From positions 1-17,076 of the forward strand of contig CAMLIZ010000095.1 of the NCBI GenBank assembly GCA_946480245.1: 17,076 nucleotides of DNA. The letters run 5' to 3'. The notes under the pieces were generated by a model that saw nothing but the letters and a program-made list of their open reading frames with translations, ran no database searches and was not told the DNA's origin. This document shows positions 7,678-14,899 of the stretch, one piece after another. The stretch is from an uncultured Pseudomonadota bacterium. Its GTDB lineage: Bacteria; Pseudomonadota; Gammaproteobacteria; Burkholderiales; Burkholderiaceae. Positions within the stretch are counted from its first letter, which is position 1. The number at the start of each line of letters is the position of its first letter. Position numbers and translations under genes: made by a program.

Positions 7678-8444
7678 TGACCTCAGCCCGCCCCTCGGGT
7701 CGAACGGAGGGCGGGCTGGCCCCGCACCAGCCGCTCACCGAGTACTACCGCGACGAAGACGAGCGCCACGCCTACCTGCGGCGCATCTTCGACGACACCG
7801 CCTCCGACTACGACCGCATCGAGCGTGTGCTGGCGCTTGGCACCGGCCCCTGGTATCGCCGCCAGGCACTGCAGCGAGCCGGGCTGACCGCCGGGGCCGA
7901 GGTGCTGGACGTGGGCATCGGCACCGGGCTGGTGGCGCGCGAGGCGTTGCGGCTCATCGGCCCCGGTGGCCGGCTGGTGGGCGTGGACCCGAGCCCTGGC
8001 ATGATGGGCCAGGTGCACCTGCCCGACGTGGAGCTGGTGCAAGGCCGCGCCGAGGCCCTGCCCCGTGCGGACACCAGCTGCGACTTCCTCAGCATGGGCT
8101 ACGCACTGCGCCACATCGGCGACGTGGGCGCGGCCTTCAGCGAGTTCCAGCGCGTGCTGCGACCGGGCGGGCGGCTGCTGGTGCTGGAGATCACGCGCCC
8201 CGCCGGCCGCGCCGGCACCGTGGCGCTCAAGGCCTACATGCGCGGCGTTGTGCCGTTGATCGCGCGCTTCGTGGCGCGCGGCCAGCACACCGCCGAGCTG
8301 TGGCGCTACTACTGGGACACCATCGAGGCCTGCATCCCGCCGCACACCGTGCTGCAGGCGCTGCGCAGCGCCGGTTTCACCGACGTGCAGCGTCGCGTGG
8401 AGCTGGGCATCTTCTCGGAATACACCGCCTGCAAACCCCAATGA
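7677..8444 (+). CDS. UbiE/COQ5-type class I SAM-dependent methyltransferase
   Basis: A 255-residue methyltransferase. Motif I, EVLDVGIGTGLVAR, is at about 75-88; motif II includes GRLVGVDPSPGMM; the segment FLSMGYALRHIGDVGAAFSE and the post motif VLRPGGRLLVLEITRP follow the UbiE pattern. The N-terminal FDDTASDYDRIERVLALGTGPWYRRQAL also matches UbiE, whose members methylate quinone precursors, but here the place at the head of the aryl-polyene arm suggests the pigment or its aryl ring as substrate (inference). It is not the housekeeping ubiE by context. The stop overlaps the start of the halogenase-like gene in ATGA, indicating coupled translation. The start has no Shine-Dalgarno; the N-terminal 20 residues are low in conserved character, so a downstream start cannot be excluded. 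Confidence 0.88.
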   Translation: MTSARPSGRTEGGLAPHQPLTEYYRDEDERHAYLRRIFDDTASDYDRIERVLALGTGPWYRRQALQRAGLTAGAEVLDVGIGTGLVAREALRLIGPGGRLVGVDPSPGMMGQVHLPDVELVQGRAEALPRADTSCDFLSMGYALRHIGDVGAAFSEFQRVLRPGGRLLVLEITRPAGRAGTVALKAYMRGVVPLIARFVARGQHTAELWRYYWDTIEACIPPHTVLQALRSAGFTDVQRRVELGIFSEYTACKPQ

Positions 8445-9769
8445 GTACCACCGAAGACCACTGCGACGTGCTCGTGATCGGTGGCGGCCCCGCCGGCGCC
8501 ACCGCTGCCGCCCTGCTCGCCGCCCAGGGGCGCGACGTGGTGATGCTGGAGAAGGCGCACCACCCGCGCTTTCACATCGGCGAATCGCTGCTGCCCGCCA
8601 ACGTGGCGCTGTTCGACAAGCTCGGCCTGCGCGCCGAGGTGGAGAAGATCGGCATGCCCAAGTGGGGCGTCGAGTTCGTCTCGCCCACGCATGAGCACAG
8701 CAGCTTCCTCGAGTTCGCCGACGCGTGGGACAAGACGATGCCCTACGCCTGGCAGGTGCGCCGCTCCGAACTGGATACGCTGCTGTTCCGCAACGCCGCC
8801 GCGCGCGGCGCACGCACCTTGGAAGGCTGCCGCGTGCGCGACGTGCAGTTCGACGCCGACGGTGCCAGGGTGCGCGCCGAGCTCGACGACGGTGCCAAGC
8901 GCACATGGCGCGCCCGCTTCGTGATCGATGCGTCGGGCCGCGACACCTTCCTCGCCAACAAGCTGCGCTCGAAGCAGAAGAACCCGCGCCACAACAGCTC
9001 CGCGTTGTTCGGCCACTTCACCGGCGTGCAGCGGCTGCCGGGCAAGCAGGAAGGCAACATCACGATCTTCTGGTTCGAGCACGGCTGGTTCTGGATGATC
9101 CCGCTGGTCGATGGCAGCACCAGCATCGGCGCGGTGTGCTGGCCGTACTACCTGAAGTCGCGCAACAAGCCGCTGAAGGAATTCTTCGCCGACACCATCG
9201 CGATGGCACCCAAGCTTGCGGAGCGGCTGAAGGACGCCACGCTGGTCGACGACATGGTGCACGCCACGGGCAACTACTCGTACGGCGGCACGCACTGCAG
9301 CGGCGAGCGCTACCTGATGCTGGGCGACGCCTTCGCCTTCGTCGACCCTGTGTTCTCCTCCGGCGTCTACCTGGCGATGGTGAGCGCGTTCGAAAGCGTG
9401 CCGGTGATCGACGCCGCCCTCGACCGGCCCGCTGCGGCGCCGCGCGCGCGCAAGCGCTTCGAGCGCCTGATGACCAAGGGCCCGCGCGAGTTCTCGTGGT
9501 TCATCTTTCGCGTCACCAATCCGACGATGCGGGAATTCTTCATGTATCCCCAGAACCCGATGCGGGTGCGCGAGGCGCTGCTGTCGCTGCTGGCCGGCGA
9601 CATCTACGGCAGCACACCCATCTGGCGTTCGCTGCGCGTGCTGAAGGCACTGTACTACCTGGTGTCGCTGCAGAACTTCGGGCGCACGTACCGTGCCTGG
9701 CGCGCGCGCCGGCGCAACATCCGCGATACCGGCCCGCTGCAGGGCGAAACCGTCGTCGAGGCGCGCTGA
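8441..9769 (+). CDS. FAD-dependent oxidoreductase of the flavin halogenase family
   Basis: A 442-residue flavoprotein. The FAD-binding GGGPAG is at 14-19, followed by HIGESLLP (45-52), the second FAD segment GDAFAFVDPVFSSGVY (295-310) and a C-terminal helical region. Three halogenase marks are present: Lys74 in GMPKWGVEF, where flavin halogenases carry the lysine that handles hypohalous acid; WFWMIP (216-221), fitting WxWxIP; and FVDPVFSSG (300-308), fitting FxxPxxSxG. A halogenase (bromination is known in xanthomonadin) is therefore plausible, although related non-halogenating reductases and hydroxylases share part of this pattern. It would need reduced flavin from a separate reductase. The ATG overlaps the methyltransferase stop (ATGA) and the chorismatase gene follows 2 bases on, so all three are surely one operon. 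Confidence 0.9.
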   Translation: MSTTEDHCDVLVIGGGPAGATAAALLAAQGRDVVMLEKAHHPRFHIGESLLPANVALFDKLGLRAEVEKIGMPKWGVEFVSPTHEHSSFLEFADAWDKTMPYAWQVRRSELDTLLFRNAAARGARTLEGCRVRDVQFDADGARVRAELDDGAKRTWRARFVIDASGRDTFLANKLRSKQKNPRHNSSALFGHFTGVQRLPGKQEGNITIFWFEHGWFWMIPLVDGSTSIGAVCWPYYLKSRNKPLKEFFADTIAMAPKLAERLKDATLVDDMVHATGNYSYGGTHCSGERYLMLGDAFAFVDPVFSSGVYLAMVSAFESVPVIDAALDRPAAAPRARKRFERLMTKGPREFSWFIFRVTNPTMREFFMYPQNPMRVREALLSLLAGDIYGSTPIWRSLRVLKALYYLVSLQNFGRTYRAWRARRRNIRDTGPLQGETVVEAR

Positions 9770-9771
9770 CC

Positions 9772-10791
9772 GTGGACATCCAACTGCTGGCGCCGCCCCT
9801 CGCGGTGACGCGCCTGACCCCTTCTGCGTGGAGCGCCTTGGCGCAGTCATCGGTGCCCCCGCTGGGCGGCATCGCATACGGCCCGGTGCTGGCCGATGCC
9901 GACGCCGTGCGGGCGCCCGTGCTGTCGCCCGGCGGCCCCTGCGTGGACGCCTGGTGCAGCGCCGGCCCGGTGACGCAGGGCCACTGCGGCCGCGCGCGCT
10001 GGCGCCATAACGGCCATTGGCTGTACGGCGCGATCGAGCTCGACGAAGTCACCGAGGGCCGCGACCTCAATGCGCTGGCCCATCAGGCCTACCGCGACAT
10101 CTTCGCCACGCTGCAAAGCACCGGCTGCCCGCATCTGCAGCGGCTGTGGAACTACCTGCCGCACATCAACGCCGACGGCGGCGGGCTGGAGCGCTACCGC
10201 CAGTTCAACAGCGGCCGCCAGCACGCGTTCCTCGAAGCCGGCTATGCGGCGTTCGAGGGCGCGCCGGCCGCCTGCGCGATCGGTACGCGCGAAGGCCCGT
10301 TCTGCGTGCGCTTCCTGGCCGGCACTGCGCCGCCCGTGCCCGTGGAGAACCCGCGCCAGGTATCCGCCTATCACTACCCCAGTGCCTATGGGCCGCGCAG
10401 CCCGACGTTCTCGCGCGCGGCGCTGGTGCGCGCGGCGCCCGGCCGGGTCGCGCTGCTGATTTCCGGCACGGCGAGCATCGTGGGCCACGCCAGCGTGCAC
10501 GTGGGCGACGTGCAGGCACAGACCCACGAGACCATCGCCAACCTGCGGGCCGTGATCGGCGCTGCGCACGAGCGCTGCAGCGCGCGCTTCGATCTGTCGC
10601 AGCTCGAATGCGTGGTGTACGTGCGTCGCGCCGAGCAGGCCGCGCTGATCCGCGCGGTCTTCGAAGCCGCAGTAGGGGCCGACTCTCCCGCAGCCCGATC
10701 GGCGGTGTTCCTGGAAGCCGACATCTGCCGCACCGATCTGCTGGTGGAGATCGAGGCCCATGGTGTGGCCGAGGGCGAGGTGCACGCATGA
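9772..10791 (+). CDS. Chorismatase of the FkbO/Hyg5/XanB2 family (hydroxybenzoate starter synthesis)
   Basis: A 339-residue protein, often annotated as pteridine-dependent deoxygenase-like. Family segments seen are LWNYLPHINADGGGLERYRQ (125-143), FNSGRQHAF, VSAYHYPSAYGPRSPTFSRA, LLISGTASIVGH (228-239), the helix QTHETIANLRAV, and the C-terminal DICRTDLLVEIEAHG (317-331) with an acidic residue expected to be catalytic. These enzymes convert chorismate to dihydroxy-cyclohexadiene carboxylate (FkbO type) or 3-hydroxybenzoate (Hyg5/XanB2 type). From memory, a cysteine in this C-terminal segment marks the 3-hydroxybenzoate makers; Cys319 is present, favouring that product, and 3-hydroxybenzoate is the known xanthomonadin starter. 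The start is GTG at 9772, since no ATG occurs in frame near the N-terminus. The stop overlaps the MipA gene start (ATGA). Confidence 0.9.
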   Translation: MDIQLLAPPLAVTRLTPSAWSALAQSSVPPLGGIAYGPVLADADAVRAPVLSPGGPCVDAWCSAGPVTQGHCGRARWRHNGHWLYGAIELDEVTEGRDLNALAHQAYRDIFATLQSTGCPHLQRLWNYLPHINADGGGLERYRQFNSGRQHAFLEAGYAAFEGAPAACAIGTREGPFCVRFLAGTAPPVPVENPRQVSAYHYPSAYGPRSPTFSRAALVRAAPGRVALLISGTASIVGHASVHVGDVQAQTHETIANLRAVIGAAHERCSARFDLSQLECVVYVRRAEQAALIRAVFEAAVGADSPAARSAVFLEADICRTDLLVEIEAHGVAEGEVHA

Positions 10792-11597
10792 AGCCGATGC
10801 TGTGCGCCGCGGCGCTGCTGCTCGGCGCCTCGGGCGCGGCGGCGGCCGAGCTGCCATTGTGGGAGCTGGGCGCCGGTGCCGGCGTGCTGCAGCTGCCGCA
10901 CTACCGCGGTTCCGACCAGTCCCACACCTGGCTGCTGCCGGTGCCCTACGTCGTCTACCGTGGCCGCATCTTCAAGGCCGACCGCGAGGGCGCGCGCGCC
11001 CTGCTGCTGCAGACCGACCGCCTGGACTTCGACTTGAGCGTGGGGGCCAGCGCCCCCAGCCGCAGCACCGACGACCGTGCACGCCAGGGCATGGCGGATC
11101 TCGCGCCCAGCGTGGAGCTGGGCCCGAATCTCAACTACACGCTGGCGCGCAGCGCAGACTGGAAGCTGCAGCTGCGCGCGCCGGTGCGTGCGGCCATCAC
11201 CGTGCAGCGCCATCCGCACAGCATCGGCCTGATCGCCACGCCGAATCTCAACCTCGACCTGCGCACCGCCGCCAACTGGCATGTGGGGCTGCAGGCCGCG
11301 CTGGTGTATGGCAACCGCCGCTACAACGGCCACTTCTACAGCGTGAGCCCTGCGGAGGCCACCGCCACGCGCCCTGCTTACGATGCGCCGGGCGGCTTCG
11401 GCGGCGCGCAGTTCATCGCGGCACTGTCGCACCGCTTCGAGCGCGTGTGGTTGGGCGCCTTCATCAAGTACGACACGCTCAGCGGTGCCGTCTTTGCCGC
11501 CAGCCCGCTGGTGCGCGAGCGCCAGCAGTGGTCGGGGGGCTTCGGGCTGTCCTATGTGTTCGCCACCTCCGACCGAAGCGTCAACGCGCCGGAGTGA
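10788..11597 (+). CDS. MipA/OmpV family outer-membrane protein
   Basis: A 269-residue predicted beta-barrel with a signal peptide (hydrophobic core at 5-19, cleavage expected after AAA at about residue 20). The mature part begins with LWELGAGAGVLQLPHYRGSDQSHTWLLPVPYVVYRGR, typical of the MipA/OmpV family, and alternating strands follow, such as WHVGLQAALVYGNRRYNGHFYSV and VWLGAFIKYDTLSGAVFAASPLV. The last strand is SGGFGLSYVF, with ten more residues after the terminal Phe. MipA was described as a murein-hydrolase scaffold in E. coli, and other members as outer-membrane proteins. Overlap with the chorismatase gene (ATGA) ties it to the pigment operon. A role in housing or exporting the membrane-bound pigment is inference. 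Confidence 0.9.
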   Translation: MKPMLCAAALLLGASGAAAAELPLWELGAGAGVLQLPHYRGSDQSHTWLLPVPYVVYRGRIFKADREGARALLLQTDRLDFDLSVGASAPSRSTDDRARQGMADLAPSVELGPNLNYTLARSADWKLQLRAPVRAAITVQRHPHSIGLIATPNLNLDLRTAANWHVGLQAALVYGNRRYNGHFYSVSPAEATATRPAYDAPGGFGGAQFIAALSHRFERVWLGAFIKYDTLSGAVFAASPLVRERQQWSGGFGLSYVFATSDRSVNAPE

Positions 11598-11604
11598 GCC
11601 CGCG

Positions 11605-12363
11605 ATGAAGGACGTGCTCGCGTTCCCGCTCACGCTGGTGCTGCATGCCCAGCTGCTGGTGCTGGCCCTGATGTCGCTGGTGTGGAACCTGGTGGCGATG
11701 CTGCTGTACCCGCTGCTGCCGCGCGACCGAGGCCTGATCGTGGGGCGCGCCGGCATCGCCTACGGCTACCGCCTGTACTGGAGCATCGCGGCGCTGTTCG
11801 GCATGCTGCGCATCGACGCCCGCGCGCTGGACGCGCTGCGCGACGAGCGCGGCCTGATCGTGGTGGCCAACCACCCCAGCATGCTGGACGCGCTGCTGCT
11901 GGTGGCGCGCCTGCCGCGCAGCGCCTGCATCATGAAGGCCGAGCTGATGCGCAACGTGTTCCTCGGCGCCGGCGCGCGCCTGGCGCGCTACATCCGCAAC
12001 GATTCACCGCGCAGCATGATCAAGCTGGCGGTGGAGGATCTCAAGCAAGGCGGCCAGTTGGTGATCTTTCCCGAAGGCACGCGCACCACGAAGCCGCCGG
12101 TGAACGCGTTCCGCCCCGGCGTCACGCTGATCGCCAAGCTGGCCAACGCGCCGATTCAGACCGTGTTCATCGACACCACCTCGCCCTACCTCGGCAAGGG
12201 CTGGCCGATCTGGAAACTGCCGCCACTGCCCATCGAGTTCCGCGTGCGCCTGGGCCAGCGCTTTGCGCCACAGGCCGACAGCGACGCCTTGCTTGCCGAA
12301 CTGGAGCGCTACTTCGCTGCCGGCGTGGACGCCGCGGCGAACCGGCAGGCGGCCGCCGCATGA
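11605..12363 (+). CDS. PlsC-type lysophospholipid/acyl acyltransferase
   Basis: A 252-residue LPLAT family protein. One or two hydrophobic segments (residues 5-38) anchor it in the inner membrane. The catalytic HX4D box is HPSMLD (90-95), and the acceptor-binding box is FPEGTRTT (155-162), followed by KPPVNAFRPGVTLIAKLANAPI. A typical PlsC acylates lysophosphatidic acid, but in aryl polyene clusters such enzymes are thought to transfer the polyene acyl chain to a lipid or sugar acceptor. The gene is 7 bases after the MipA gene, with GGAG in the end of that gene as ribosome site, and its stop overlaps the glycosyltransferase start (ATGA). Together with that glycosyltransferase it may build the membrane anchor of the pigment (inference). 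Confidence 0.92.
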   Translation: MKDVLAFPLTLVLHAQLLVLALMSLVWNLVAMLLYPLLPRDRGLIVGRAGIAYGYRLYWSIAALFGMLRIDARALDALRDERGLIVVANHPSMLDALLLVARLPRSACIMKAELMRNVFLGAGARLARYIRNDSPRSMIKLAVEDLKQGGQLVIFPEGTRTTKPPVNAFRPGVTLIAKLANAPIQTVFIDTTSPYLGKGWPIWKLPPLPIEFRVRLGQRFAPQADSDALLAELERYFAAGVDAAANRQAAAA

Positions 12364-13139
12364 ACGCGCAGCCGTCGACCACGCACCTGGTGCTGATCCC
12401 CAGCTACAACACCGGACCGAAGGTGTACGACACCGTGCGCGAAGCGCGCGCGCAGTGGAACCCGGTATGGGTGATGGTGGACGGCAGCACCGACGGCACC
12501 GCCGAAGGCCTGCAACGCATGGCCGCAGCCGACGCCGGCCTGCACGTGCAGGTGCTGCCGCGCAACCAGGGCAAGGGCGCGGCCGTGCTGCACGGGCTGG
12601 TAGCCGCTCAAGCCGCCGGCTTCACGCATGCGCTCACGATGGATTCCGATGGTCAGCACCCCGCCGCGCTGATCCCGGCCTTCATGCAGGCCTCGATCCA
12701 GCGGCCCGACGCCATGATCCTCGGCCGCCCGGTGTTCGATGCGAGCGCGCCGCTGTTGCGGGTGCGCGGCCGCCGCGTGTCCAACTGGTGGACCAACCTC
12801 GAGACCCTGGGCGCGGGCGTGGCCGACTCGCTGTACGGTTTTCGCGTGTATCCCGTGGCCGCACTCGCGCGCGTCATGGCGCGCCAGCCCTGGATGCGCC
12901 GCTTCGACTTCGACACCGAGGCAGTGGTGCGCCTGGCCTGGGCCGGCGCCAAGCCGGTCAACGTGGACGCACCGGTGAAGTACCTCACCGCAGAGGAAGG
13001 CGGCGTCTCGCACTTCCGCTACGGTCGCGACAATGTGCTGCTCACCTGGATGCACATCCGGCTGATGCTGGAGTTCCTGGTGCGGCTGCCGGGGCTCATG
13101 CTGCGGCGGGCCTTGAAGCGCCCGCCGTTTCAGCCTTAG
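12360..13139 (+). CDS. Family 2 glycosyltransferase
   Basis: A 259-residue GT-A fold protein. The N-terminal strand HLVLIPSYNTG, the nucleotide-binding WVMVDGSTDGTAEG (37-50), NQGKGAAVLHGL (69-80) and the metal-binding DSD in LTMDSDGQHP (residues 95-97) are typical of DPM1/GT2 enzymes. The acceptor side includes DSLYGFRVYP and RRFDFDTEAVVRLAWAG. The C-terminus has a weakly hydrophobic, basic stretch that may touch the membrane. It should transfer a sugar from a nucleotide or polyprenyl donor; donor and acceptor are unknown. It is the last gene of the plus arm, overlapping the acyltransferase by 4 bases, and its 3' end faces the lipoprotein gene 10 bases away. No convincing intrinsic terminator is seen in that short gap. 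Confidence 0.92.
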   Translation: MNAQPSTTHLVLIPSYNTGPKVYDTVREARAQWNPVWVMVDGSTDGTAEGLQRMAAADAGLHVQVLPRNQGKGAAVLHGLVAAQAAGFTHALTMDSDGQHPAALIPAFMQASIQRPDAMILGRPVFDASAPLLRVRGRRVSNWWTNLETLGAGVADSLYGFRVYPVAALARVMARQPWMRRFDFDTEAVVRLAWAGAKPVNVDAPVKYLTAEEGGVSHFRYGRDNVLLTWMHIRLMLEFLVRLPGLMLRRALKRPPFQP

Positions 13140-13149
13140 TCAGCGCAGA

Positions 13150-13614
13150 TCAGTCCTTGCACTTGGCGCCGCTGGGGTCGGCGGTAATGCGCACCAGCTC
13201 ATGGCCGCCGCCGCCGAATACGCTGCCGCCCGTGAAGGTGAGGCAGCCCTCGCCGGCGTAGATGGCCTGCATGCGAGTGGCGTCATTGCCGAAGTAGAAC
13301 GGGATCCAGCGCTTGCCGGTCTCGTTGGTGGTCATGTTGGTCGCGCCGCCGATCAGTTGCGTGACCTCGTTGAACTCCATGCCAATCTGCAGCTTCGCGA
13401 ACTTGCTGCCTGGTGCCGGTGTGCCCACCATTTCGCCCTCGAACTTGCCGTCGCGCGACTTCACGATCCGTGCGTCTCCATCGCTGCTTGCGGCAGGCTT
13501 GGCGGCTTGCGCGGGCGTTGCGGCGCCGCCCGACGACGCGCCGTGATTGCCCTGGCTGGCGCAGCCCGCAAGAACGGCCAAGGTGGCCGCGGTGATGAAG
13601 AACTTGTTTGCCAT
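13150..13614 (-). CDS. Small lipoprotein with BamE/SmpA-like domain
   Basis: A 154-residue lipoprotein: signal peptide MANKFFITAATLAVLAGC with lipidated Cys18, then an Ala/Gly/Ser-rich linker to about residue 50 and a small domain. The domain segment KFAKLQIGMEFNEVTQLIGG fits the first helices of the BamE/SmpA fold (K-L-x-x-G-M-x-x-x-E-V), and WIPFYFGNDATRMQAIYAGEGCLTF resembles the beta part. Two cysteines (in EGCLTF and AKCKD) could pair. BamE itself is part of the outer-membrane barrel assembly machine, but this protein has a different linker and end, so it is likely a relative, not BamE. A strong ribosome site AGGAGGA precedes the ATG. It lies between the two arms of the pigment cluster and need not belong to it. 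Confidence 0.88.
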   Translation of the reverse strand: MANKFFITAATLAVLAGCASQGNHGASSGGAATPAQAAKPAASSDGDARIVKSRDGKFEGEMVGTPAPGSKFAKLQIGMEFNEVTQLIGGATNMTTNETGKRWIPFYFGNDATRMQAIYAGEGCLTFTGGSVFGGGGHELVRITADPSGAKCKD

Positions 13615-13629
13615 CCGATCCTCCTTTGA

Positions 13630-13680
13630 AGTGGCTCGCGATTCTAGGAGTCACTCGGCGGCGAAAGTGCGACAAGCGCT
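13630..13680 (-). promoter_or_regulatory. Likely promoter of the lipoprotein gene
   Basis: On the minus strand a TAGAAT (plus-strand 13641-13646) matches the -10 consensus at five of six positions and lies 26 bases before the ATG, leaving room for a short leader with the AGGAGGA site. No clear -35 hexamer stands at the normal distance (CACTTT is found at 17 bases). It would separate the lipoprotein from the pigment arm upstream. Confidence 0.35.
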
Positions 13681-13700
13681 ACGAAGCAGGCGGCTGCGCC

Positions 13701-14432
13701 CTAGATCATTCCCCCATTGATCGAGATGACCTGCCCGGTGATATAGCCGGCCTCGTCGCTCGCGAGAAAGCCCGCCAGCGCGGCCACTTCCTCCGGCGTG
13801 CCGGCGCGCTTGACCGGCACCAGCTGGGCGATGGTGGCCGCATCGAAGGCCGCGTCGGCCATCGGCGACGCGATGATGCCCGGGGCGATCGCGTTCACCG
13901 TGACGCCGCGGCTGGCCACCTCGAGCGACAAGGCCTTGGTGGCGCTGTTCAGTGCGCCCTTGGCCGCCGCGTAGTTCACCTGCCCGCGGTTGCCGGCGAT
14001 CGCGGCCACCGACGAGATGTTGATCACGCGGCCCCAGCGCGTGCGCAGCATCGGCAGCATCAGCGGCTGCGTCACGTGGAAGAAGCCGTTGAGCGACACG
14101 TCGATCACGCGGTGCCACTGCTCGGCGCGCAGGCCCGGGAACACGGCGTCGTCGTGCACGCCCGCATTGTTCACGAGGATCTGCACGGGCCCGTCGGCCA
14201 GCAGGCGGTCGCAGGCGGCGCGAGCGGCCTGCGGGTCGGTGATGTCGAACAGCACCGGCTGCGACTGGCCGCCCTCCGCGCGAATCTGCTCGGCCAGATG
14301 CTCCACCGCCTCGGGGCGGCTGTTGGCATGCAACAGCACGGCCGCGCCCTGCTGCGCCAGCCGGCGGGCGATGGCTGCGCCGAGGGCACCGCTGGCGCCG
14401 GTGATCAGTGCGCGTCTTGGAGCGAGGCTCAT
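13701..14432 (-). CDS. 3-oxoacyl-ACP reductase (FabG-like SDR) of the pigment cluster
   Basis: A 243-residue short-chain dehydrogenase with the length and motifs of FabG. The NADPH-binding TGASGALG is at 11-18, NNAG at 88-91, catalytic Ser141 (ISSVAAIAG) and Tyr154/Lys158 (NYAAAK). The C-terminal GYITGQVISINGGM is the classical FabG end. It should reduce the ketoacyl-ACP intermediate after each elongation round. It is the last gene of the minus arm, its start overlapping the dehydratase stop (ATGA at 14429-14432). Being clustered with a ketosynthase, chain-length factor and dehydratase, it is a pathway enzyme and not the housekeeping fabG. Confidence 0.94.
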   Translation of the reverse strand: MSLAPRRALITGASGALGAAIARRLAQQGAAVLLHANSRPEAVEHLAEQIRAEGGQSQPVLFDITDPQAARAACDRLLADGPVQILVNNAGVHDDAVFPGLRAEQWHRVIDVSLNGFFHVTQPLMLPMLRTRWGRVINISSVAAIAGNRGQVNYAAAKGALNSATKALSLEVASRGVTVNAIAPGIIASPMADAAFDAATIAQLVPVKRAGTPEEVAALAGFLASDEAGYITGQVISINGGMI

Positions 14433-14899
14433 TGCGTTGCGGCCGCGGCAGGGAGCGGCGTGTTCAGCACGACCGTGGCGCGGCCTTCGGCGAGCACCGC
14501 GCCTTGCGCGTTGCGCACGCTGAAGTGGTAGAGGATCTGCTGTGCGTCGCCGGCCAGACGCTCGGCTTGCACCTGCAGTTCGCCGGGCACGTCGTCGAGC
14601 CGCGCGACAGCAAGCCGCACGCCGCGCACGCTGGCCAGGTAGCCCGGCGCCGGCTGCCCACCCGCCGGGGCCACCAGCGCCCCGTGCAAGGCCATTGCCT
14701 GCGCTGCGTATTCCACTGCGCAGGCGGCGAGCAGGCCACTGGCCGTGCGCAAGGGATTGGCCGGGTCGGCATGGCTCACCGCGCTGCAAAGGATCTGGCG
14801 CTCGTCCCATTGCGTCAGTTGCTGCAGCAGGCACATCGCGCCCTGGTGCGGGATGCGCGCGGCGATGCCAGCGTGGTCGAGCGTGGCCGGCGTGCTCAA
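14429..14899 (-). CDS. Hotdog-fold 3-hydroxyacyl-ACP dehydratase (ApeP-like)
   Basis: A 156-residue protein with the FabZ/FabA-type catalytic histidine in RIPHQGAMCLL (His18) and an acidic residue in the hotdog helix, AVEYAAQAMALHG (Glu63). Length and sequence style fit the dehydratases of aryl polyene clusters. It would remove water from the hydroxyacyl-ACP and leave the trans double bond that builds the conjugated polyene, with no enoyl reductase present to remove it. The start is taken as TTG at 14897-14899 because it forms a TTGA overlap with the upstream stop (14896-14898), the same pattern as the ATGA overlaps of the other three junctions, and it places the histidine motif at the usual distance from the N-terminus. 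Confidence 0.87.
   Translation of the reverse strand: MSTPATLDHAGIAARIPHQGAMCLLQQLTQWDERQILCSAVSHADPANPLRTASGLLAACAVEYAAQAMALHGALVAPAGGQPAPGYLASVRGVRLAVARLDDVPGELQVQAERLAGDAQQILYHFSVRNAQGAVLAEGRATVVLNTPLPAAAATQ

Noticed and set aside
7677..8444. Housekeeping ubiE of ubiquinone synthesis
   Set aside because: It is fused by overlap to the halogenase-like gene and lies in the pigment operon, with no ubiB or ubiJ neighbour.
8309..9877. A 522-codon minus-strand open frame opposite the halogenase-like gene
   Set aside because: Composition is that of an antisense shadow and no motif is seen; the plus-strand flavoprotein is unambiguous.
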